Below are positions 8,005-16,528 of a stretch of DNA of 45,779 nt, one piece after another (position 1 is the stretch's first letter; each line of letters opens with the position of its first letter). The notes below the pieces were generated by a model. That model saw only the letters and a list, made by a program, of their open reading frames with translations, was not told the DNA's origin and searched no databases. The position numbers and the translations under genes are program-made. The stretch covers positions 1-45,779 of the forward strand of contig JAFDED010000026.1 in NCBI GenBank assembly GCA_019310535.1. Reading direction: 5' to 3'. Source of the DNA: Deltaproteobacteria bacterium (GTDB lineage Bacteria > Desulfobacterota > JAFDED01).

Positions 8005-9093
8005 CTATGCCATCCAATCTGCGTTCTCAGGCTTGTTAAGATCGGTTATGAAATTTTTGAATACTTCGCGCGGATGCCCCATTTTTATCTGTTGGGAAAA
8101 AGCGGCCAATTGTCCCCCCTCATTAAAAGCGGCCTCAAACTTGATACGCTCATCGTCCATATACCCTTTTATCCAGCCAATATAAATATTTGACTCAATG
8201 TCATCATTGAAAACATAGAGCGATTCTGCAAGCGCATCAATCTTCAGCTCAGGAAGACCCCTGCTTGTGGCTCCGATGATATGTCCAAAAATGTGGTTCC
8301 CGCCATTTGTTACTGCCAAGATAACGAATGCTGGAGCAACATCAGTATAGTGCAAAGCTAGCTTGGCACCTCCTTCCAGGTGGACCAGCCCTTTAAATAA
8401 AGCACTGATTCGCCGAACGCGCTCGTCATGTGAGAGGCGATAAGATTTATCGTCATTCAGGTGCTTAAGCCCTTTTTGCACCGCTAATTTGCTACGTACA
8501 TCATCCAGGTTGCGGAAGCCGGTCTTGCTGCGATAGGAAAAAGTGCCGCATGCCTTCAGATCAAGAGAGAATAGGCCCTTTAGCGTGGTACGGTAGAACT
8601 GGTGCTCGTGGGGAACTGGATCTCCATCGTGACGCGACATAGTGCCAAAATCCTCAGTAATGTTAACCGGAGCAATGGAAACAAGTGTACTGACTCGGAA
8701 TGGCGAAACCCTCGTGACGGTATCGGTTGTTTGGGTCTCGTCAGCACGTGTCTCATCAACCTCTCGCTTCTCTCGCGCAGAGGTTTTTTTGGATGGTGCC
8801 CGCATATAGCCAAAAAGGTCATCGTCCCACCAGAGGATTGGGTTCGCATCAGTATATGCCACCTTTTCCTCGCGGTAGATAGGCGCTGCCTGCCAGCCAG
8901 AATCGCCATTTTGCAATGTGGTTCGCAGCCAGTAGCGGAAAGCCTGGGCCGAGACATAAGGATAGGCACCATCCCTGGTGCGAATGAGTTTAACACCAAC
9001 AGTATTGTCAGTTCGAGCACCTGGGATATTTCCCAGATTATTCAGCGCTGACGCAGGAGCATCGATGAGTATCAAACTTGTTACAAATGACAT
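8005..9093 (-). CDS. cas7: Cas7 backbone subunit, Cst2/DevR family
   Basis: Forms the helical backbone of Cascade along the crRNA spacer; 362 aa. The N-terminal block (NLGNIPGARTDNTVGVKLIR, then YPYVSAQAFRYWLR) is characteristic of the DevR/Cst2 family of Cas7. A Lys/Arg/Glu-rich insert at about residues 100-125 (KKTSAREKREVDETRADET) looks like a flexible loop. A GGAGG lies upstream of ATG 9093. A 34-nt gap separates it from cas8 and a 41-nt gap from cas5, consistent with one transcript. Confidence 0.94.
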   Translation of the reverse strand: MSFVTSLILIDAPASALNNLGNIPGARTDNTVGVKLIRTRDGAYPYVSAQAFRYWLRTTLQNGDSGWQAAPIYREEKVAYTDANPILWWDDDLFGYMRAPSKKTSAREKREVDETRADETQTTDTVTRVSPFRVSTLVSIAPVNITEDFGTMSRHDGDPVPHEHQFYRTTLKGLFSLDLKACGTFSYRSKTGFRNLDDVRSKLAVQKGLKHLNDDKSYRLSHDERVRRISALFKGLVHLEGGAKLALHYTDVAPAFVILAVTNGGNHIFGHIIGATSRGLPELKIDALAESLYVFNDDIESNIYIGWIKGYMDDERIKFEAAFNEGGQLAAFSQQIKMGHPREVFKNFITDLNKPENADWMA

Positions 9094-9127
9094 GGCTTAA
9101 CCCTCCTTTATGATTTTTGGCCAACAA

Positions 9128-10579
9128 TCAGGCTGTTTCGGATTCTCCCTCAGCGGATTCTTGAATGACATCAACGTTTCTACCCAACCATCCCTGCTCA
9201 TGGAGACGCTCGACCACTCTGATCAGTACTAGATCACGCGCCAGTCTCCACTCTGAGCGGGCAAGTTCCTCGCCCTCTTCGAATACAGCTATGTATGAAT
9301 CGAGTGTGATGATGGGTGGGTTACCTGCCTTAACATGAGCCAGGTTAGCTTTGATGAGAGTCGTGCGTAAGAAGTCATAGCGCTGTTCAGTATAAAAGTC
9401 TCGGAAGAAACGACGATCATTCTGTTTGCTGACATACTCAGCAAGTTTGTCACCCATTGTACGAATTTGTTCAATACGCTCCCTGTCCATGTGCATAATC
9501 CTCCTTAAGAAACACGCTGTAATCTTCCAAGAAACTAGATTGGCTTCATTCAAAAGAGAATAGTCTCCTCGTGGGTCGCCCAAATCGGCGCGCGCATAGC
9601 GGAGCGCATGTCGCAGAAAATATGTGCGCAAAAAGATTGGTGCGTTAATAGGAAGATCAAACAAATCCTCATAGAGCCAATTGCGTCGCGGTTGGAAATG
9701 TGTGTCATCTTTCTTTACTCTTTTCTTTGTAGATTCCACTTCCCATGCTCGGCTTACAATACCATTCCATTCATTGCTGTAATCAGCAGTATTCATTTCC
9801 TGCAAAAATCCAATGATCTCCAGGGGGAGGGAGTAAATGTCAAGTCCAACCCCTTGGCCGCTATTGCTAAAGCGATATGCAGTGAGTGAAAAGGGTTGTT
9901 TATCCTCACGCATATCCCGTTGGAGCAAGGTAGCGATCAATAAAGTACGGTGTAAAAGCTGTGTTTCTGGCATTTTTTTGCTACCTGAAATCTGCGCTAT
10001 TTGGACTGCTTTGCGATTTTCACTCAAGAAATTTGAAGCAAAATGATAGACAAGTTCATTGTTGTCAGAGTGAACTGCAAGAAGACGCCCGCCGCACTTA
10101 GCACAACCTAAAGGAAGTGCTTGAATGGCAAGAAGGGACTTGCCCGAGACGGGCAATCCAGAATTGCCGTACGGAAAGAAGTTGATCACATTTTCGCCGG
10201 TAAGTAGCGGGATGTGCTGCCGAAATGCATGGCCAGGTGGTATATCTTCCTTTTCTTTGAAAACTACATTGACAGCAGGATCACCTGTGAAAACGCACAA
10301 TTCATTACTTTTTGGAGCATCAACACTCCGCAAAACCCGTCTTGCATATTCCAACTTGCTTTCAGGCTTTTTGTCAAAAGCAGGATTGGTAAACCCGGAG
10401 TTTGGGAAAGCTACAGTAAGAAAGGACTTAAGCGGCTGCCTAACGTACTCTCGGGTAATGTAATCAACAACCATTTTAATATCTGCGTCGGTTAGATGTG
10501 TCGGATCATGTTTGCCAGCGAACGCAGTGATTGTTGCCACCCCTACATCAACAAAAGGATGCCCCGTGTATTTTAGCAT
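9128..10579 (-). CDS. cas8b: Cas8 large Cascade subunit (Cas8b/Cst1-like)
   Basis: Large subunit, 483 aa, expected to recognise the PAM and recruit Cas3. The start MLKYTGHPFVDVGVATITAF resembles the Cst1/Cmx1 group of Cas8 proteins, and position between cas6 and cas7 supports the assignment. That group typically has two CXXC pairs. Here one pair is clear (C159-x2-C162 in GCAKCGG), while the first site reads CVFTG with only C95, so the zinc site looks partly degenerate. AAGGAGGTG precedes ATG 10579. The exact subfamily needs a profile search; I-B (Tneap-type) is the best reading from Cas5 and Cas7. Confidence 0.85.
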   Translation of the reverse strand: MLKYTGHPFVDVGVATITAFAGKHDPTHLTDADIKMVVDYITREYVRQPLKSFLTVAFPNSGFTNPAFDKKPESKLEYARRVLRSVDAPKSNELCVFTGDPAVNVVFKEKEDIPPGHAFRQHIPLLTGENVINFFPYGNSGLPVSGKSLLAIQALPLGCAKCGGRLLAVHSDNNELVYHFASNFLSENRKAVQIAQISGSKKMPETQLLHRTLLIATLLQRDMREDKQPFSLTAYRFSNSGQGVGLDIYSLPLEIIGFLQEMNTADYSNEWNGIVSRAWEVESTKKRVKKDDTHFQPRRNWLYEDLFDLPINAPIFLRTYFLRHALRYARADLGDPRGDYSLLNEANLVSWKITACFLRRIMHMDRERIEQIRTMGDKLAEYVSKQNDRRFFRDFYTEQRYDFLRTTLIKANLAHVKAGNPPIITLDSYIAVFEEGEELARSEWRLARDLVLIRVVERLHEQGWLGRNVDVIQESAEGESETA

Positions 10580-10698
10580 TCAATTTCACCTCCTTCATTT
10601 CCTTCATTCTTAGTCGTTATTTCCTCATCCATTTTTAGGACAATTGATTTTCCGTGGCATCAAGTCTCTGCCCTTCTTTGTTTTGTCTTATTATTTGA

Positions 10699-11688
10699 TT
10701 AATGTTGGTATAACTTAACCCCCACCTCATACCACCCGCCCCCGAACGGCGCATTCTTCCCCACATGTACGTACTGGCCTAAAAGCAACAGGGGCAGGAA
10801 TTCGTCGATTTCGCCTACAAATGTCACTTCGCCCACGAAGCCGCCCAGGTCCTGCTGGTTGCCGCTGCGTGTCTTCCTGGTCCGCTCCACCCAGCGGCCA
10901 GATACCGAGGCGGTCCGCACTTCTTCTGCCCGCCGTCCGAATGCCCGGTGGTCCACCTCCAACTCCCCGCCGCAGTAAACGGTGGCCAGTCGGTTCACTC
11001 GATCGCGCAGCCGCTTGACCAGTACGTGAAACTCGGGAACCCGCAGCACACTGCTCCGGCCCGGCAGGCCCGATGCGTTGAAGCGGAGAATGGTGGGCGT
11101 CAGGAACGTGATGCTCACGGCGCCCGTGTCCATGGATTGAGCCTTATACCGCATGTCTTCAAAACCGATCCTGATCATCTCGCCGACCCGCACCAGGTTT
11201 TCCGCCGCTTCATACATCTGCCTCTCGTTGTCCGAATTCAGCCCGCGGCTCACGATCCGCTCCAGTTGAAAGGGGGTCCGGTCCCTGCCGATGCCAATGC
11301 GGCCCAATTCGCTGAAGGGCACGATGATGTACGGCAGCCACTGGATGAGTTCCCCGACCAGGATCATACGGAAGGCGAAGGGCCGATCCGGGCCGTAGTC
11401 GCCACCTTCCAGCGGGGGCTTCAGAACGAAGCCGCGGGGCAGGTCGCGCTGTTTGCTCAGCCGGTCAGCCTCCGGCGGTACGAGGGGCGAAAATATCTTC
11501 TCATAAGCGCAGCTCAGGCGCACCCGGCAGTCCCAGCAGCGCGCACTGCCGTCGTGGCACACTATGCGGCGGAGCTGAGTGCCGAACGCGCCTCGCAGCA
11601 TGGACCCCGCGGCAAGTGGAGCAATGGCCATGGGTCTTTCAAATCGGAGGACAAACTCCAGGTCAATGATAAAAAAATTTGTAAGCAC
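10699..11688 (-). CDS. cas6: Cas6 pre-crRNA processing endoribonuclease
   Basis: 329-aa RAMP of the PF10040-type Cas6 family that cleaves the repeat transcript downstream of its hairpin. The diagnostic C-terminal glycine-rich loop is visible as GQYVHVGKNAPFGGGWY. An N-terminal cluster of four cysteines (residues about 43-59, CHDGSARCWDCRVRLSC) is also seen in this family and may bind zinc. The start is a GTG at 11688 preceded by GAAGGA. It is the first gene of the cas operon; the 119-nt gap to cas8 is larger than the others. The catalytic histidine was not assigned. Confidence 0.9.
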   Translation of the reverse strand: MLTNFFIIDLEFVLRFERPMAIAPLAAGSMLRGAFGTQLRRIVCHDGSARCWDCRVRLSCAYEKIFSPLVPPEADRLSKQRDLPRGFVLKPPLEGGDYGPDRPFAFRMILVGELIQWLPYIIVPFSELGRIGIGRDRTPFQLERIVSRGLNSDNERQMYEAAENLVRVGEMIRIGFEDMRYKAQSMDTGAVSITFLTPTILRFNASGLPGRSSVLRVPEFHVLVKRLRDRVNRLATVYCGGELEVDHRAFGRRAEEVRTASVSGRWVERTRKTRSGNQQDLGGFVGEVTFVGEIDEFLPLLLLGQYVHVGKNAPFGGGWYEVGVKLYQH

Positions 11689-11808
11689 GGCGTCCTTCTC
11701 GGGATAAAATTAATCTTTCACAATTCCTGTTTATATCCTGACCCTGTCAAACCAGATCAAAAAACTTCGAGGAAATTTTTTTGGTTCCATTTTTCGCGGT
11801 GTCTTTAA

Positions 11809-11863
11809 GGGCGGACCGCAAGAGGAAAATACCCTGGCCGCTTTATGAGCGGCCTTTCCGCCC
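11809..11863. terminator. Compound inverted repeat between WYL gene and cas6
   Basis: A perfect 7-bp hairpin, GGCCGCT-TTATG-AGCGGCC, lies at 11836-11854. It sits inside outer arms GGGCGGA (11809-11815) and TCCGCCC (11857-11863). On the minus strand the inner hairpin is followed by a T-containing stretch (AGGGTATTTT). It may end the WYL transcript or sit in the cas operon leader. Confidence 0.4.
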
Positions 11864-11906
11864 GGACCATATCCAGGGACGCGGGGACGCTGTCCACTTC
11901 CCACCA

Positions 11907-12941
11907 CTATTTTGATGACTCACGTCGCCCATACATACCGGAGCGTGGCAATCTCACATCGACACGGCCTTCGTACCGACTCAGGGTGCGAGTCAAATCA
12001 CGCCTGACCATTTCCCTGAGCTTCTCCGGCTCAATCACATAGGCTTCCGGCCCCAAACTCATAACCCACCGTTTGATCTCATCCAGGCCGGCCACCTGAA
12101 AGGTCAGCTCCAGGCTTCCGTCCTCCATCTTTCTTGCCTTCTGGCTTTCGTGCCAGATCTTCTCCCCCGCCCAGCGGGCCCATTCCGGTGAGATTCTTAC
12201 TTTAACGGGGTAAAGCTCATCGTGCATGACCTTGAAGCTGTGGCGCATGAACTCATCCAGATCGAATCCCTCTGGAGGGTCAAACTTCTCGTCAGTGACT
12301 CTTAGCATCTTGATGCGATCCATGACGAACATGCGCACCTCGCCCCGCAGGTGGCAGTGGCCGATCAGATACATAGTGCCATCGAAAAACCAAACCTTGT
12401 AAGGATCCACCTTGCGGAGGGTTTCTTCCTTTCTCCGGAGAGGATGATAGATCATCTCGATACGACGGTTATGTAAAGTCGCATCGTTGATCTGGTTAAG
12501 GATCTCACGCAATTGGCCGTATTCCCTGTAAGGTTTTATGCCGACGTGATAGGCGGATTGGATGCGTTCCAGGAAAGACAGAGTTTTGGGCGGCAGAGTG
12601 GAACGTATCTTCTTGAACACTGATTCCAGGGAATCGAAGAAGGCCGTGCCCTTGAAGACACGAACCAGGTCGCGATAGAGGTACAGGGACATCAGCTCGG
12701 TCAGTGTGAAGGGCGGGGGCAGTTTGAACGTGAAGGTGTCTATGAAGGCCCAGCGGTTGGCCCGATCCTCCCTCTGCGTGTACAGAGGGAAGCCCGCGTC
12801 CATGAGCGCTACCAGGTCGCGATAGATGGTGCGGACGCCTTTATTTTCCATCTCTGCAAGCTCAGTCACGGTCAGACCGTTGCGACTGGCCTCGACGGCT
12901 CGTATTATCCGCCACTGGCGGGCTAATTGATCGCCACGCAT
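11907..12941 (-). CDS. WYL-domain transcriptional regulator
   Basis: A 344-aa helix-turn-helix plus WYL protein. The N-terminal HTH (RIIRAVEASRNGLTVTELAE, then GVRTIYRDLVALMDAGFPL) is of the HTH_11/DeoR-like type. The WYL core follows around residues 160-225 (IEMIYHPLRRKEETLRKVDP, then FDGTMYLIGHC), with a C-terminal WCX-like region. WYL domains are known as ligand sensors and often regulate CRISPR or phage-defence loci. It lies immediately upstream of cas6 on the same strand with a 218-nt gap, so it is a good candidate for the cas operon regulator. GAGGAGG precedes ATG 12941. Confidence 0.9.
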   Translation of the reverse strand: MRGDQLARQWRIIRAVEASRNGLTVTELAEMENKGVRTIYRDLVALMDAGFPLYTQREDRANRWAFIDTFTFKLPPPFTLTELMSLYLYRDLVRVFKGTAFFDSLESVFKKIRSTLPPKTLSFLERIQSAYHVGIKPYREYGQLREILNQINDATLHNRRIEMIYHPLRRKEETLRKVDPYKVWFFDGTMYLIGHCHLRGEVRMFVMDRIKMLRVTDEKFDPPEGFDLDEFMRHSFKVMHDELYPVKVRISPEWARWAGEKIWHESQKARKMEDGSLELTFQVAGLDEIKRWVMSLGPEAYVIEPEKLREMVRRDLTRTLSRYEGRVDVRLPRSGMYGRRESSK

Positions 12942-13024
12942 GCCTTCCTCCTCTCATAACACTCCAATAAGAAAGAAAAACCGTGTGATTCAATAATGGA
13001 GAATACTTTAGCAGATTAGGTATT

Positions 13025-14026
13025 TTAGTCAATCTTAATCGACTGCCTCTGCCTTCTTCGAGCTGAATAACGGTGAAAGGGAACTTTGCCGCCTTTGCTT
13101 TGATTCCTGATCCTGAAGGCCGACAGGTGCAAGACCTTCTCTCCGTTGACCAGAGCTGAGCCTGATATGGTCCTGCCATGCATGCTTATATTCTTCCCCA
13201 GTCCAATGGAAGGATAGGTTTCCCTTTTTGCATTCTTTGTTGCATCAAGGAACCGTCGAACCGGTTCGGTACGGGGTTTGATGGTTTGACCCTCCTGAAG
13301 CCAGTCCAGGGCATCCAGAACGTAGCTTTTGATGAGCTTTTCGAAGAATCCGGCAAAAGTCCTCTGATAGCCGAAACACTCCAGCCCGGCTACTTTGCCA
13401 TTGAGAACAAATACTGCCCCGACCTGGTTGTCCACGAGAAAAAATGACTTGAGATAGCTGGAAAACCGGTCTTCATGCTGTTCGAAAAGGTCAGCCATTG
13501 CCATAGTCGGGGCGCAGACATTCATGCGGTGAGCCTTTTGGGCCAGTCCATTCCAGATCATATCCTGGTCCGACTGAAAACCACCCCCAGAGGCCAAACT
13601 GGCCATGACAGCGCTTTTGTGCTCACCTCGCAGACTCGACTGCATCAGTTTTCCGCCTGATTCGAACTTATGGGAGCGGTAGTCCCAGCGGCCCTGCTCA
13701 ACGCAACTGACCGGGATAATTACCTCTGAATTGCCTGCAAACAGAAAAGTGGCATTGACAATCCTATTCTGCTTGGCTCCTACGAGTTCCTCTCCTTCGA
13801 CTATCAATACATGTTGAGCCCCCCGGTTTATGAGCTTTAGCTCCTGCACACTCCCTCCCTTGGTAACCTCGGTAATTTCAATTGCGTCATTGTCCAGTGC
13901 TTCTTCAAGGGTCAGGTACTCCGGCTCATCCCCATTCGGCGCCAGTAGCGGGAAAAGGGCCATGTTCAAGCAGGTCTGCTTGCGGGCGAGCTTAACAGTC
14001 TCCAGAAATATACCAATTTGCTCCAT
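13025..14026 (-). CDS. ARPP-1 family domain protein
   Basis: A 333-aa protein matching what I recall of the ARPP-1 family (DUF6569-type): YLTLEEALDNDAIEITEV, GGSVQELKLINRG, the signature VEGEELVGAKQNRIVN, and VSCVEQGRWDYRS. The biochemical function is unknown. The family name comes from association with ADP-ribosylglycohydrolase and rhodanese-phosphatase proteins in proposed conflict systems, neither of which is seen here. It lies 83 nt upstream of the WYL regulator on the same strand, so the two may be co-transcribed. AAGGAGGTG precedes ATG 14026. No signal peptide or membrane segment was seen. Confidence 0.8.
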   Translation of the reverse strand: MEQIGIFLETVKLARKQTCLNMALFPLLAPNGDEPEYLTLEEALDNDAIEITEVTKGGSVQELKLINRGAQHVLIVEGEELVGAKQNRIVNATFLFAGNSEVIIPVSCVEQGRWDYRSHKFESGGKLMQSSLRGEHKSAVMASLASGGGFQSDQDMIWNGLAQKAHRMNVCAPTMAMADLFEQHEDRFSSYLKSFFLVDNQVGAVFVLNGKVAGLECFGYQRTFAGFFEKLIKSYVLDALDWLQEGQTIKPRTEPVRRFLDATKNAKRETYPSIGLGKNISMHGRTISGSALVNGEKVLHLSAFRIRNQSKGGKVPFHRYSARRRQRQSIKID

Positions 14027-14306
14027 GGTGCACCTCCTTGGTTTTTTTTAGAAATATACAGGTGATGATTGTCAGAACAGGACAAAGTTCATAGAAAAAG
14101 TTTAGGCAAGATTTCAGTAGTGGTCGGGCAAGAGATTTACTGTTTCCTCCAAACGCTCACCAATAGGGCGTTAAGGGATACTTTTCCGTCCTGGAGGAAT
14201 GATTTTTTTGTGGCTTTTCGGGCATTCAGGTGCTGTCCGGTTGAAAAGGGTATGACGTGAACCTCAATTCTTGCTATTATTTCCTTCATGTTCTTATGAA
14301 GCAGGG

Positions 14307-15191
14307 TTACTTAAGCTTGCTGAGGCAGTGTTGGAGAAACTCTAGAGATTGCCTTAATCCTTGTTCAGGAGGAGGCAGATCCTCCGGATACCATTTGCGT
14401 CCGTACTCTACGGAGAGATAGCCCCGGTAACCTGTCCCATGGAGTCTGTCAATGATTTCCGGCCACGGCAGAATTCCCTTTCCGATGACCCGGGAACGTA
14501 CCGCTCTCTTTGAAGGGTCGATATGGGTGACATCTCCAACCTGCTGCTGGATAGCACCTGTTTTAAATACTATGTCTTTTACGTGAACGTGTGCGATGTG
14601 TTCTTTCTGCAGCGCTATTGCCTCGGTGTAGTCTTCTCCTCCCATTTGGGTGATGTTGGATTGATCATAAAGAACCTTGACAGCAGGATGGTTGGCTGCA
14701 CGAATCACTTCCATGGTTTCGCTGGCGGTTACAGTAAGCGTATTGTAATGATTCTCCACTGCCAAGACCACGTTGTTGTTCTCAGCCACAGAGGCGCATT
14801 CCCGCAATGCTGCAACCATGCATTCCAAACTACTCCGCCGTTTTTCCGCCTCAACCAAACGACCGCCGTACACCCGGACGTATTTAAAACCGATGCGGGC
14901 TGCAATTTCAACAGCGTTTTTAAGCAGGTCCTTTTGTTTTCGATATTCTTCCTCATCGGGATGATTGAGGTCGGTAATGTAAGGCGTCAAACAGGCTGGT
15001 TCCAATCCACGGTCGCGGATTTGTTTCGCCAATTCCGCTTGAGCGGCCGGTGGCGCGTTGGGACTTACCGCGCAACGATAATCGTCTGTGCACAGGAATT
15101 CGATGGCCTCGTAGCCCATGTCCGCGAAGAAATCGACTGCTTCCTTGGGTGAGAATTCTGGTGTACCCATCGTGTGTCCGCACGGTTTCAT
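14307..15191 (-). CDS. Sugar phosphate isomerase/epimerase-like TIM barrel protein
   Basis: 294-aa xylose-isomerase-like TIM barrel (AP endonuclease family 2 fold). Metal-ligand motifs are visible: AVENH (strand E), VLYDQSN (D), HIAHVHVKD (H and D) and YLSVEYG (E). The start at 15191 follows AGGAG with good spacing; an ATG at 15215 lacks one. It is the last gene of the 22520-14307 run and follows the first flavoenzyme by about 115 nt. Such proteins are commonly isomerases, epimerases or dehydratases of sugar acids or polyols; the substrate cannot be told from the sequence. It is paralogous in fold to the protein at 19332-20279. Confidence 0.85.
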   Translation of the reverse strand: MKPCGHTMGTPEFSPKEAVDFFADMGYEAIEFLCTDDYRCAVSPNAPPAAQAELAKQIRDRGLEPACLTPYITDLNHPDEEEYRKQKDLLKNAVEIAARIGFKYVRVYGGRLVEAEKRRSSLECMVAALRECASVAENNNVVLAVENHYNTLTVTASETMEVIRAANHPAVKVLYDQSNITQMGGEDYTEAIALQKEHIAHVHVKDIVFKTGAIQQQVGDVTHIDPSKRAVRSRVIGKGILPWPEIIDRLHGTGYRGYLSVEYGRKWYPEDLPPPEQGLRQSLEFLQHCLSKLK

Positions 15192-15305
15192 CCCTGCACT
15201 CCTTTCGCGCATCATTCACCTTCCCTCACAGTATCGGCAACATGCAGAGGGGCAAGACAACCAGCGTTTTACAACCAGTTTTGCAAAATGCCTGCCTAAA
15301 GGAAT

Positions 15306-16490
15306 CTAGTCTATGGCTTCGGGTGTGAGTGCTCCTGGAGTGGGGCAAAAAGCCAAACACAATTCGCACCCCACGCAAGATTCACCGACAATCACTTCAT
15401 CCCCCTTCTGGTGGAGGGCGCCATAATAGCAGGCCCCCAGGCAGTTGCCGCATCGAGTGCACACACCCCGGTCCAAGCGCATGCGCTGGACCGGCAGTCG
15501 GTGAAGTTCGGTATAGGGAATAGCAGCCCGGGCGGCCATTCCGATAATTTCATTCACCGACCCGTACCCTTTACGTTTCATGAATGCCTCGATCCCTTCC
15601 AGAATTTTTGGAATCAGGCGTGGCCCCTCGAGCATAAAAGCTCCTGCCATCTGTATGAGTGAAGCCCCTGCCATCATGAACTCAATGACATCGGACCAGT
15701 CGGCAGCACCGTTGGATCCGAGTATAGGAAGGGGGGAACCTAAATAACATTGGGCCACCCACCGTTGGGTGAGCGGCTTGATCCACGGTCCTCCCACTCC
15801 GGCCATACTTCCGGTATAGGGCCGTCCATTTTCTATGTCCACAGCGAAGCCCAAAAACCGGTTGGACACGGTGATGGCATCGGCCCCTGCTTCTTGCACC
15901 ATCTTGACTATTGTCATCAAATCCGCTACCTGGGGTGTTAGTTTGACGATCACTGGAATCTTCACAACGGAGCGGACGGCGGTGATGACCCGGCTGCATG
16001 CTTCGGGATTCTGTCCGAGCAGCGCTCCCATGCCCTCGGCAACTTTCTCATAATGGGGACAACCCAGGTTTAGCTCTATCATGGGGACGCCGTTGTCGGC
16101 CATCATCCGCGCGATGGCTATCCAGCTTTCCGGCTTTCCGGCGGCGATACTTCCTATGAAAACCACATTATGTTCTTGTGCGAGTTTAAGTTTAAGCGGC
16201 AGATCCCTGAGCCAGTCATCGGGATGCTCCATAGATCCTGTACGCGAATAAAAAGTGTACATCCGGGGAATTTTGCCTTGACAGGGGCGATGATATTCGT
16301 CGAGGATAGCGAACCTGGCATTTTCTGACTTCCGCAGTCCTTCTAATTCTGTTACGGACTTGCAGACCACCCCTCCCACGCCTGAACGGACAACCCGTTG
16401 AGTGTTTTCTATTCCCCGGACATGATTGGCCGAGGCGGCTAACAAGGGATTCTTGAAAGTCACCCCGGCCACGGTCATTTTCAGATCCAT
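15306..16490 (-). CDS. PreA/dihydropyrimidine dehydrogenase-like flavin-Fe-S oxidoreductase
   Basis: 394-aa dihydroorotate-dehydrogenase-type FMN barrel followed by two [4Fe-4S] motifs (CTRCGNCLGAC and CVGCELCLAFC). The barrel carries IELNLGCPH, with the cysteine (about C144) at the active-site position of dihydropyrimidine dehydrogenase and PreA. IVKLTP, VGGPWIKPL and the glycine-rich phosphate site (LGSNGAAD) are also present. The likely role is electron transfer to or from a pyrimidine-like or other unsaturated cyclic or amide substrate. ATG 16490 has GGAG upstream and is preferred over a GTG at 16532 that would overlap the binding-protein gene. It is the last but one gene of an ABC-transporter operon. 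The usual partner NADH subunit PreT was not found in the window. Confidence 0.88.
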   Translation of the reverse strand: MDLKMTVAGVTFKNPLLAASANHVRGIENTQRVVRSGVGGVVCKSVTELEGLRKSENARFAILDEYHRPCQGKIPRMYTFYSRTGSMEHPDDWLRDLPLKLKLAQEHNVVFIGSIAAGKPESWIAIARMMADNGVPMIELNLGCPHYEKVAEGMGALLGQNPEACSRVITAVRSVVKIPVIVKLTPQVADLMTIVKMVQEAGADAITVSNRFLGFAVDIENGRPYTGSMAGVGGPWIKPLTQRWVAQCYLGSPLPILGSNGAADWSDVIEFMMAGASLIQMAGAFMLEGPRLIPKILEGIEAFMKRKGYGSVNEIIGMAARAAIPYTELHRLPVQRMRLDRGVCTRCGNCLGACYYGALHQKGDEVIVGESCVGCELCLAFCPTPGALTPEAID

Positions 16491-16528
16491 GTCCTCTCCA
16501 TCTTCAGGCTTAAGCTTAAGCCGCAAGA

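Noticed and set aside
11745-11750. TTGACA on the minus strand upstream of cas6
   Set aside because: No acceptable -10 hexamer at 16-18 nt, so a promoter is not called, although one is expected in this gap.
10948-11808. 286-codon plus-strand frame opposite cas6
   Set aside because: Shadow of cas6; no motifs and compositionally biased.
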